Part shown: piece by piece, positions 27,263-35,295 of the stretch | Position numbering within the stretch: the stretch's first letter is position 1 | Layout of the letters: the number at the start of each line of letters is the position of its first letter | Source: Bradyrhizobium zhanjiangense | Lineage (GTDB): Bacteria > Pseudomonadota > Alphaproteobacteria > Rhizobiales > Xanthobacteraceae | Direction of reading: 5' to 3' | Assembly (NCBI RefSeq): GCF_004114935.1 | Contig: NZ_CP022221.1 | Span: 3,307,001 to 3,371,000 of the forward strand | Length of the DNA stretch: 64,000 nt | Program-made: the position numbers and the translations under genes | Notes under the pieces: generated by a model | What the model was told of the DNA's origin: nothing | Seen by the model: only the letters and a program-made list of their open reading frames with translations | Databases searched by the model: none

Positions 27263-28672
27263 CTAATGTCCCTCTGCGACCAGGACCCAGTCATTGAACC
27301 CGTCGGCGTGGCGCTTTGATGGATAGGTTACTGAGCGGTCAGAGGCCTTTGGCTCTGACTCCGCGATGATCGTGGAGTCCCCGCTCGTGGGATCATACCA
27401 CCGCAGCCGTACGTTGCTGCCTCTCGCGATTTTCGTTGTATCAATGGTGACGGGACGGCTAGTTGGGAAGTAGACCAGCGCAGCGCCGGATGAATAACCA
27501 GAGGCTGCCTGATCATCCCCGCTGCCCAGACCGCTTTTGAGAAAAGTTCCAGCGTCCGGCATCCATGCGGGATCGGTCACATATGCATCCAGGATTGTCC
27601 AGGCATATTTAGCGTCGAATTGGGGCGCTTCGCTTAGAACATTAAGCCAGCCGGGGCCGCCATCGAAAAGTCCGGTCACGCCATGCGGCCACCACTTTTC
27701 GTGGCCGAAATTGATGCCAGCGCCGCCGCGGATGAACGTGGCGTAGTTTCGCTCGCGCAACTCCTGGTTCTGTTGGTCCTTGTAGTGTGGGGCGTTCACA
27801 TATGGGGGTTCGATATCGACAATGGGATACATCGCCGCGGCGGGCCAGTTATAGACCTTGTCAAACTGCGCAACGGAACTGCTGCCGTAATGGTAGATCG
27901 TATCAGCACTTTGTTTGAACCACTTATATCCAGCGGGGCCTTCGGCCGATATGAACTGGTCAAAGGAGGTTGAGCCATTAGCCGGCTCAGCGATGATCAA
28001 ACGATGGCTGGACCCTTCAACATCTCGAATCCCATGGAAGATGGCATCCAGACCCGCAGCAGGTCCCTGATTGTAGCGCCATTTGAAATCACCCATGACA
28101 TGCCACACGATATTTGAGTAGCTCGCATAGCGAGTGGCGACGGCCTTTCCAAAGTCGTAGGCATTCGTGGTTCCGGCAGCGATCAGATCCAATGCAGTTC
28201 CGGTATTTCCCGGGCTCATGAAAAGTGAAAAGACAACTGTCATCTCCAGCCGGGTAGCCTCGCGCATCACCCGGTCCATGGAAGACCAAGCCGGTCCGAG
28301 GGATGAAGCGTATGGTTCAGCGGTAAAAAAGCGCTGGCCGGCTTTGTTCTTATATCGATCGCCAAAGCTATCATTCATATGGACACCAAACGGCGATACC
28401 GTGACGGCATTAAATCTCAGAGCTTTCAGACCTTCCAAAGCTTGCGTGATCTCAGCATCGGAACAGTTTTGCGACATGGCCCAGGACGCCATTGTTTTCA
28501 AGAGATAGATCTTGCCCGTCTGATCGATAAAGCGTCGGTGGGCAGTGCTTACAGGATGAGCAAAACCGGTCCTGGCGCCGTTTTCAGCTTCGGCCGCCAA
28601 CGCCGTAAAGGTCCCGCTTAAAAGCTGGATCGCCATCGCACCAACCAGCGGGAGTGATCGGTAATCAGTCAT
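27263..28672 (-). CDS. Secreted DUF4038 (apiosidase-like) glycosidase
   Basis: The protein has 469 residues. The N-terminal signal peptide (PLVGAMAIQLLSGTFTALAA) would export it. The DUF4038/GH140-like TIM-barrel spans about residues 45-370: GKIYLLKTMASWAMSQN, ALRFNAVTVSPFG, RYASYSNIVWHVMGDFKW and RNYATFIRGGAGINFGHEKW. A C-terminal beta domain of the putative collagen-binding type follows (GAALVYFPTSRPVTI, LRWYDPTSG). Relatives cut apiose or other side chains of plant pectin. The true substrate is unknown. It is a lone gene between an uncharacterised operon and an IS, and its codon choice is less GC-rich than the core genes, as expected for acquired DNA. Confidence 0.78.
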   Translation of the reverse strand: MTDYRSLPLVGAMAIQLLSGTFTALAAEAENGARTGFAHPVSTAHRRFIDQTGKIYLLKTMASWAMSQNCSDAEITQALEGLKALRFNAVTVSPFGVHMNDSFGDRYKNKAGQRFFTAEPYASSLGPAWSSMDRVMREATRLEMTVVFSLFMSPGNTGTALDLIAAGTTNAYDFGKAVATRYASYSNIVWHVMGDFKWRYNQGPAAGLDAIFHGIRDVEGSSHRLIIAEPANGSTSFDQFISAEGPAGYKWFKQSADTIYHYGSSSVAQFDKVYNWPAAAMYPIVDIEPPYVNAPHYKDQQNQELRERNYATFIRGGAGINFGHEKWWPHGVTGLFDGGPGWLNVLSEAPQFDAKYAWTILDAYVTDPAWMPDAGTFLKSGLGSGDDQAASGYSSGAALVYFPTSRPVTIDTTKIARGSNVRLRWYDPTSGDSTIIAESEPKASDRSVTYPSKRHADGFNDWVLVAEGH

Positions 28673-28945
28673 CAGTCATCAGTGATTGGAGTGATGGAAT
28701 ACGATTGTTGATGCAAAGCAAGATCCACAAAGGTCCTGCCCTTCTGATAACTGAACCAGCCGCTCATCCAGGCAGAAAAAGTTATCTGACTGTGACTGCG
28801 GCATAGCAAGGTATTGGCTGCATATGATCTTGCCCTATCAATGATTATCTGCGCATTCGCAACGTCCTTGATGCTGATCTACCCGGGATTTGGAGACGGC
28901 TGCCACCACAAGGCCGCAAGGAGACGGAGTCTCGCGCCGCTCATG

Positions 28946-28959
28946 TTGATCTAGATCAA
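28946..28959. promoter_or_regulatory. Candidate FNR/FixK-type operator
   Basis: TTGATCTAGATCAA is a perfect palindrome matching TTGAT-N4-ATCAA, the site of FNR, FixK and NnrR regulators that respond to low oxygen or nitrogen oxides in rhizobia. A start of transcription 40 bases from its centre would fall near 28993, ahead of the IS transposase ATG at 29049. The IS end seems to begin a few bases after it, so the box may belong to the interrupted flanking DNA. Confidence 0.45.
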
Positions 28960-29048
28960 CAGAGGTCCGCTAATGGAATGGTCCGGCCGTGCTCCGGCCC
29001 CGCCAGTGCGAGAAGCTGGCAAGGGGCGCTCAAGTCGAGGAGCACGCC

Positions 29049-30105
29049 ATGTCTCAGAACCTCAACACAGCGATCGCCGTGATCGGCATCGATATCGGCA
29101 AGAACTCGTTCCACCTCGTGGGTCATGATCACCGCGGTGCCATCGTGCTGCGGCAGAAGTGGTCACGCGGCCAGGTGGAAACACGGCTCGCCAACCTGCC
29201 GCCGTGCTTGATCGGTATGGAGGCCTGCGTCGGCGCGCATCATCTCAGCCGCAAGCTCCAAATGCTTGGCCACGACGCCCGCCTGATGCCGGCGAAATAC
29301 GTGCGCCCCTATTCGAAGGGGCAGAAGAATGACTTCCGAGATGCGGAAGCGATCGCTGAGGCTGTCCAACGCCCGACCATGAAATTCGTCGCAACCAAGA
29401 CCGCCGATCAACTCGACCTTCAGGCACTGCACCGCGTCCGCGATCGATTGGTCGGTCAGCGTACCGGCGTCATCAATCAAATCCGTGCGTTCCTGCTGGA
29501 GCGGGGCATCGCCGTACGGCAAGGCCTGCATTCCCTGCGGTCCGAGTTGCCGGATATCCTCGCGACGCGCACCGAAGTGCTCTCGCCTCGCATGTTACGC
29601 ATCATCGAGGATCTGGCGGGCGACTGGCGCCGGCTGGATGAGCGTATCGAGGGTCTCTCGAACGAGATCGAAACACTCGCCCGTCAAGATCAGGCCTGCC
29701 AGCGACTGATGACGGTGCCTGGCATTGGCCCGCTTATCTCGAGTGCAATGGTGGCCGCGATCGGCACTGGAGACGTGTTCTCGAAAAGGCCGCGACTTCG
29801 GCGCCTGGCTCGGACTGGTGCCGAAGCAGATATCGACCGGCGACCGCACGATCCTCGGCAAAATATCAAGGCGTGGCAATCGCTACCTACGCGCGCTGTT
29901 CGTGCAAGCCGCATGGGTCGTGCTGGTCAGGGTCAAGTGCTGGGTGCGCTACGGCCTCAAATCTTGGATCGAAGCTGCCAAGAAGCGATTGCATCACAAC
30001 GTGCTGGCGATTGCGCTCGCCAACAAGCTCGCCCGGATCGCCTGGGCGGTTCTCAACAAGGGACGCGCCTTCGAGTGCGTCAAGACTGAGGAGACGGCGT
30101 CCTAA
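29049..30105 (+). pseudogene. IS110-family DEDD transposase, frameshifted
   Basis: ATG 29049 starts the RuvC-like DEDD domain: IGIDIGKNSFHLVGHDHRG (first Asp), LIGMEACVGAHH (Glu), KNDFRDAEAIAEA (Asp). RDRLVGQRTGVINQIRAFLL and MTVPGIGPLISSAMVAAIG follow. At the four-A run 29784-29787 the frame shifts. The neighbouring frame continues GRDFGAWLGLVPKQISTGDR and GKISRRGNRYLRALFVQAAW, the C-terminal domain with the catalytic serine, to a stop at 30103-30105. The sequence type is close to IS1111. Either the copy is dead, or programmed slippage at AAAAGG joins the halves. I favour a dead copy. Confidence 0.85.
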
Positions 30106-30415
30106 CCTGGCCGATCCTCGCGCCGTGCTCGGGGCCGTCAAGGCGCAGCCTGGCAGCGCAGAGCAAGACGTCAGGACAGCACGACGGCCGGCCTTGACAG
30201 CCCCTTGCGCGCGGCGCGTCTGCGCGCGCAGGCCGGGACGAAGGAACGAGCGCCAGGCACGAACAAAGGAACAGGGCGAAGTGAGGAGGGCTATCGAGAT
30301 GACCTAACCAACATCCCTTACCCGCCGAGGTCTGCGAGAGGATGAGACGACGATGGACGATCGGTCTTCCCGGCGCATGCGAACACTGGTGACCCGAATG
30401 GCCCGTTCGAGGCCT
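30106..30415 (+). ncRNA. Possible bridge-RNA region of the IS
   Basis: IS110-family elements encode a structured guide (bridge) RNA in a non-coding end; in the IS1111 group it lies downstream of the transposase. The long right end here fits that position. I see G/C-rich stretches able to pair but did not derive the target- and donor-binding loops, so only the location is proposed. Confidence 0.25.
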
Positions 30416-30638
30416 GTCCGCTAATCAGCTCGAATGCGCGCTGAGATCCATGATGGCCCGGAGCACAGCACGCTCCAATCAGAGGCCGGATACATTGATG
30501 CAAGACCGCATCTGACAGGTTGATGAAACCTCTTGCAACGCGCGCCGGACCATACATTGGGGTCAAAAGCGCCGTTTTGAGTACCTAGCCAGTGACTTCC
30601 GTATTGCTTCATAAGCAGACCAATCCACAGCCAGAGTC

Positions 30639-31043
30639 TCACCCCGGCGCACGTTTCATCTCATCCGGGTACAACTCCTCCGGCCCCGACCACTTCGGCC
30701 AGAATTTCCGCAGACGGTTCTCTGCCTCGACACGGGCGGGCAAGCCGCCCCGATGCTTCTCGATGTACGCGAGCAGCTGCGCTGTAACAATGATCCACAC
30801 GTTTGCGCGTTTTTCGGCCATGGGGCGGCGCACCCGCGCGGCATGTTCGATCCAGTTGTAGATCGCCTGGTCGGTAACGTCACACACAGCGGCCGCCTCG
30901 GCGACGGTCAGGAACAGTCGATCGCGAAGATTGTCCATCGCGCCGCTAGCGCTGCCGAGCCGACGCACGCATTCCGCAAGTCGCGTTGCGTCGCCTGAGA
31001 GCCGGTCAAGTTCGGCGGCGAGCGCCTTCTGGTCGTCAGTCAT
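30639..31043 (-). CDS. Hypothetical protein with a helix-turn-helix-like segment
   Basis: ATG 31043 follows a strong ggagagg site and gives 134 residues. A charged helix (ALAAELDRLSGDATRLAECV) is followed by LFLTVAEAAAVCDVTDQAIY and NWIEHAARVR, which resembles a DNA-binding winged helix of excisionase or MerR type. The end is basic. It follows the TerS-like gene by 6 bases and shares its transcript. No named family. Confidence 0.65.
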   Translation of the reverse strand: MTDDQKALAAELDRLSGDATRLAECVRRLGSASGAMDNLRDRLFLTVAEAAAVCDVTDQAIYNWIEHAARVRRPMAEKRANVWIIVTAQLLAYIEKHRGGLPARVEAENRLRKFWPKWSGPEELYPDEMKRAPG

Positions 31044-31049
31044 GGTATA

Positions 31050-31535
31050 TTACCTCTCCTTCAAGTATCCACCTGGTCCAGCGCCAGGATAAGGTTGGCT
31101 CAATTCCTCTAAAGCCTCGCAGCACTCCTCACGCAGAACCAGCTCGACCTCAGCACGGGACCGCATCTCGCAGACCGCTGCGAACTTGCCAGGGATCGAC
31201 AAGATGCGTCCGCGGAACGCCGCGAAGACCATCTCCATTTGCCGCTGGACCACCGCCAACGGCGCATATTCACAGCGCGTGACGGCGTTCTTCATTCGCA
31301 GCGCAGCCGTTTGCTCGCGCGCCAGCGCCGCGCGGGCCTCGGACAATGCGAGCTTGGACGCGTAATCACCGTGCCCGCCCTTCGCGGCCTGACCATTCTT
31401 GATCAGCGCGCGTGCAACCTCCTGAACGTCGTATTGGCCGCGCGGCTTCGTGGTCAGCACGCCGCGATTGAGAGCGCGGTAGAACGTCGGTCTGCTGATG
31501 CCGCACCATTTACAGACCCCAGAGATCGTGGACAC
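31050..31535 (-). CDS. Terminase-small-subunit-like (Nu1-type) protein
   Basis: GTG 31535 follows aaggggg and gives 161 residues. An N-terminal HTH (VCKWCGISRPTFYRALNRG) is followed by QYDVQEVARALIKN, a helical linker ASKLALSEARAALAREQTAA and a conserved-looking segment RCEYAPLAVVQRQMEMVFAA, then FRGRILSIPGKFA. This arrangement matches phage DNA-packaging small subunits of the Nu1 group, which choose the DNA to be packaged. No large subunit, portal or capsid gene is nearby, so it would work with a helper phage. The name rests on motif layout. Confidence 0.65.
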   Translation of the reverse strand: MSTISGVCKWCGISRPTFYRALNRGVLTTKPRGQYDVQEVARALIKNGQAAKGGHGDYASKLALSEARAALAREQTAALRMKNAVTRCEYAPLAVVQRQMEMVFAAFRGRILSIPGKFAAVCEMRSRAEVELVLREECCEALEELSQPYPGAGPGGYLKER

Positions 31536-31640
31536 TGTTGTAGCCCCCTTAGAAAAAGCTAGCCCTAGCCGTACCGAGCGCGCGGGCGCCACCCGCAGAG
31601 GCGCCGGCCCGAGAAGGACCCGCCCCTTCAGGTGCGAAAG

Positions 31641-32771
31641 TCAGCGACCGTCGAGTTCCTGAGCCATTCGGCCGAGCCGGACAGAAGAAGTTTCCAGAGC
31701 GTTGTAGATGCAGTGGAAAGCCTCATCGCAGAGGTCGGCGTTGTTTGCGCGCCACGCCTCTACGTTCGTGCAGTAGTCCGCAATAAAATGGACAAGCTCG
31801 TAGTGGAAGGCGCTGGCCTGCTCGATGACCGACAGTCCGCCAACCGCTCTCTTCGCCTTCAGCTTTTTCGGCCGCGGCGCCCGGCTCGTCGTGGGTGCCG
31901 CAGCGAGAATTGCCTCCAAGGTGTCAAATGCGGTCTGCAACTCTTCGCGCGTCTCCTGCTGGTTCTCGCCGATGGCGCTAATGTATTCCCAGAACGCGCC
32001 CGGCGTAACACGGTCATTCTCCGGAATTTCATCCTCATAGCCCGCGCAGTCGAAGCAGCCCGCAAGGAAATACACGTGGCGGAGCATGTCCTGCACTTCG
32101 GAGAACGCCGGCCGATCCTTGAACAGCCGCTTCAGGTCTTTCCCAGAGAGACGCTGGACAGGGTGACCGATGGGCGTCGTGACTTCGGGCTTGGCCGCGG
32201 ACACTACAGCAACGGCAGCCTTTCTCACGTTCGCTTTGGTCGGCTCTTCGCCGGCCGCAATCGCGTCATCCACGACGCGCTGCACGATGCCGGGCTGAGC
32301 GATCTCAGCATCACGAACGAGACGCGCCTCGTGCACCTGCTTGTGGGTGAGGCCTATCTCTCCGACTGTCGCAGGCCGGGTCTTCTCTTCGAGAATACCC
32401 AACTCCTTCTGGTTCGTGCCCAGACGGGCCACGTCGCCGCACTCTTGCGCGGCATCGTATTCATCGGCGAGGCGCTGTTTCGCTTGCGCCTCGATCAGGA
32501 GCGCGTCGCCCTGCGCTCGACGAGCGGCGGAAACGAGTTCATCGTGAGCCTGCTTGGCCTTTGCCAAGCGGCCGGCTTTCTTGGCTGCGTCGTAGGCGAC
32601 CGACGCCATGTCGCACGCTTCGAGGACTTCGGCGGCAGACTTCGCCTGCGAGAGCGCAGTGGCCGCACGTTCGATCAACATCGGAAGGGCCGTTGCGCTG
32701 AGCGGCTGAACAACAAAGCCACTTACGCGGCTGGCAACATTGGTCTGTTCCGGACGATAGTTTGAATTCAC
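31641..32771 (-). CDS. Satellite/prophage protein, unknown
   Basis: A GTG at 32771, preceded by ggagagaatac, gives 376 residues. The first half is a coiled-coil-rich region (ACDMASVAYDAAKKAGRLAK, AQGDALLIEAQAKQRLADEY). Then comes EIGLTHKQVHEARLVRDAE, an HTH-like stretch known from replication or partition proteins. A globular acidic part (CFDCAGYEDEIPENDRVTPG) and a basic-hydrophobic end follow. I do not know its function. It lies between the VapE-type and TerS-like genes on the same strand, which suggests a role in replication or regulation of the element. Confidence 0.65.
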   Translation of the reverse strand: MNSNYRPEQTNVASRVSGFVVQPLSATALPMLIERAATALSQAKSAAEVLEACDMASVAYDAAKKAGRLAKAKQAHDELVSAARRAQGDALLIEAQAKQRLADEYDAAQECGDVARLGTNQKELGILEEKTRPATVGEIGLTHKQVHEARLVRDAEIAQPGIVQRVVDDAIAAGEEPTKANVRKAAVAVVSAAKPEVTTPIGHPVQRLSGKDLKRLFKDRPAFSEVQDMLRHVYFLAGCFDCAGYEDEIPENDRVTPGAFWEYISAIGENQQETREELQTAFDTLEAILAAAPTTSRAPRPKKLKAKRAVGGLSVIEQASAFHYELVHFIADYCTNVEAWRANNADLCDEAFHCIYNALETSSVRLGRMAQELDGR

Positions 32772-33038
32772 GTATTCTCTCCTTGTTCTGCATCTCCGGC
32801 GACGGCTTGCCTAACGGGCGCCGTGCCTAACTTTCCTTTTCGTCGCTCTGCCTCATTTGCTCATCGCAGGTGGGGCTAAGAACGCGACCCGCGTCGCCCC
32901 CGCTGAAGATGCTGCCGGCGCCAGCCAAGCACCACTGCACCACCAGCTCTAGTTCTCTCGCCTTCTTTAAACTCGTCTGGCTTTCCCTCCTTTTCCCCTG
33001 TCTTGCAAAGTCTACTGGTGATACTGGTTCAGTGGTGA

Positions 33039-34477
33039 CTACGCCTGCGGCGCGGCGGCTTCCTTAATCACCACTGCGTCGCTGCTTGCCGGTGCAGGCC
33101 GCTTCAGAGTGGTGACATTGCTGTCGGGCTCACTCTCGGCCGCCTTCTTGGCCGCATCGATCTCCTCTTGTCGCGCATCCATCTTGAGTTCTTCACCAGT
33201 CGGCTGGCGCGCGTACATCCACGCTCGCTTCGCTTCTTCCTTGCCCTGAACCGTAACTTTGTAGGTGACCTGCTTGCGCTCCCAGCCGAGCCGCTTGAGA
33301 CAGCGAGCAACACGGTTCATAGCGGTCTGGTCCCACTTGACCTCATCCAGCCCGATCGCATGTCGGAAGACGAGTTCAACCGTGACGCGGTATGCGGGAT
33401 TGCTGGGTGGCTGATGCAGGCGCGTGTCGAGATAGTCCGCAATCAGCCGCTCCCAAGGATCGGCCTGATAGCGAGCCTCTTGTTCATCCTTGGCGATCGA
33501 GGCCGCCGCGATCCCGCTCGGCGTCTCATTCGTAAACCACCACGGGGCGCCCTCTTCATAGAGGATGCACGCCTCGGCCCAGAGCAAATCTCTGTCGCGC
33601 TGCAACGCCTCGACATCAATCTTGGTGACCTTGACAGGCAGGAACCGACGCGCGCCCGTCGCGTCCTTTAGGTAACCGCTTTCATTCGTGGACCCTACAA
33701 AGATGCAGCTACGCGGGCGTTCGATCACCCGCCGTTCGTAGGAGGGACGGAACCGATCGGTCCGGCGCGAGATGAACGCCTTGACCTTGGAGACCTCCGC
33801 CTTGTTCAATGCGTCCAGTTCACCAAGCTCGACGCACCACACGCCGCCGACCTGCATCGCGGCGTCTTTGGTCCCAAGCTCGCTGATGTCATCGGTGAAC
33901 CATGGATCGAAAAGTTCCTTGATAGCCGTCGATTTCCTTAACCCCTGCGGGCTCTCCAAGATCGTGACGGTATCGACTTTGCAACCGGGTCGAAGATGCG
34001 CGCGACGGCACTGATCATCATGTTGCGACCGACGAGCTTCGTATACGGGGTCTGGTCCGCGCCAAAATACGTTGGGAGCATCGTATCAAGCCGGAAGAGC
34101 CCATCGTGTTCGAGGCTGTCGAGATAATCCTGCACCGGATGGAAGCTCCGGTCGCGCGCCACCAACTCGATCGCCTGCGCCGTCACGGCAGGCGACACGG
34201 CGATCCCTTCGACCGTCTGCAACCAGTGAGTGGCCGCAAGATCGTCCTGCTCTGTCCAGGGGCGCGGCTGAAAATGCGCGCCGTCAACGAGCGGCCGCCA
34301 AGGCGGCACGTCCATGAGCATCGTCTGATGCGCAAAGAGATCGAACGCCACAACACCCTGCCAGCACTGTTCGCCACGCAGGGCAATCACCGCGTTCGCA
34401 AACAACGGCTTGAGAATGTCATTCTTGGCGCGGATCAACTGCTCGCGCCATCTCGACTTGTTCATGCTCAAGCTCAC
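33039..34477 (-). pseudogene. VapE-family ATPase/helicase, frameshifted
   Basis: The 5' part (GTG 34477) reads VVAFDLFAHQTMLMDVPPWR and DGLFRLDTMLPTYFGA, then SAVARIFDP before leaving frame. The 3' part continues LESPQGLRKSTAIKELFDPW (Walker A), VWCVELGELDALNKAEV, YERRVIERPRSCIFVGSTNE and ATGARRFLPVKVTKIDVEAL. Together they form a virulence-associated-E P-loop protein of the replication type used by phage satellites. The halves are one base out of frame; restoring one G in the cccgggttgc position (minus strand, near 33983) joins them. It is probably inactive unless the base is a sequencing error. It is translationally coupled to the alpA-like gene. Confidence 0.85.
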
Positions 34478-34480
34478 GAA

Positions 34481-34672
34481 TTATTTTTCACGCGCCCGGC
34501 GCCACTCATCAGCAGCTTCGAGACTGATGGTGACCTTGCGCAGAGCGCGCATCTCACGCGGGCCGAGCCCTGCGTTGCGGAGCTTGTAGTACATGGACTC
34601 AGAGAGCCGATGTGCCGCACAGAATTCCGGGATGGTGTAGGCTTCGCGAAGTACTTGGTTGGTCTTGGTCAT
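34481..34672 (-). CDS. AlpA-like helix-turn-helix regulator/excisionase
   Basis: ATG 34672 (gagga upstream) gives 63 residues with a MerR-like HTH: EAYTIPEFCAAHRLSESMYY and KLRNAGLGPREMRAL. AlpA proteins control excision and induction of prophages and satellites. It ends 3 bases before the GTG of the VapE-type gene, so the two would be translated together. This small regulator between integrase and replication gene is a standard satellite arrangement. Confidence 0.85.
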   Translation of the reverse strand: MTKTNQVLREAYTIPEFCAAHRLSESMYYKLRNAGLGPREMRALRKVTISLEAADEWRRAREK

Positions 34673-34771
34673 AGCGTCCTCATTGTTAGCTAGAGATATG
34701 AGGGACTATGCAGCAGCGAGGTGGGTCCTGACCAACACGCAAACACGCATGCGCGTTTGCGTGTTATTCGG

Positions 34772-35146
34772 TTAGCTATCTGGAGGAGACCGTTTGCGTG
34801 TTGGTTTGACAGAGGTGCGGTATCGCCGGATCGTATCCACACCGGGAACCGGCCAATCGTTTCTCTCAAATATCGGAGCGATCTTTTGCAAGACTTCCAC
34901 GTGACTTAGGCCGCCCGGTATTCCGTCAGGAAACGCAATCATGGCTGCCTGATGAACTCTGTCTAGCTGCCATCCTCGCTTGGGCTTCGGCTGCTTTGGC
35001 AGCTTGTAGTGCTTAGCGAACGTCCTGTTCTTGGAGGGTCGTAAGGGACCTTTGAGCCAATGATGCTCATCTTCCTGATCTGCATCTTGCTGAGAAGGGG
35101 GCGTCGAAGGTGACTTTTTACGGCTAATCATGGCTGCGCCGATCAT
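34772..35146 (-). CDS. Hypothetical protein between integrase and AlpA
   Basis: The product has 124 residues from ATG 35146 (ATG 35131 possible). The N-terminal half is polar and basic, with low complexity (SRKKSPSTPPSQQDADQEDE). The C-terminal half resembles a small DNA-binding domain (FPDGIPGGLSHVEVLQKIAP then NDWPVPGVDTIRRY). Such proteins recur beside integrases in rhizobial islands. The function is unknown. Confidence 0.65.
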   Translation of the reverse strand: MIGAAMISRKKSPSTPPSQQDADQEDEHHWLKGPLRPSKNRTFAKHYKLPKQPKPKRGWQLDRVHQAAMIAFPDGIPGGLSHVEVLQKIAPIFERNDWPVPGVDTIRRYRTSVKPTRKRSPPDS

Positions 35147-35295
35147 GCGAGACGAAGAAGGCCGAGCTTCAACGCTTGTTGTACTGGAATGTTTCCGCAG
35201 CGAAGAGAAGCTACTTGAGACGCGACCCCCGACGCATGCAATCGATGTTGGTCAGTAGCTAACCAACAGCAGGTGTTTGGCAGAGTAACGTTCGC

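Larger units (their letters stand above)
28965..30425 (+). mobile_element. IS110/IS1111-type insertion sequence
   Basis: The 10-bp direct repeat gtccgctaat occurs at 28965-28974 and again at 30416-30425, about 1.45 kb apart, the usual length of IS110-family elements, with the transposase between. The left non-coding end is about 75-85 bases and the right about 310, which matches the IS1111 group in having a long right end. The exact tips are inferred from the repeat and not proven. Confidence 0.65.
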
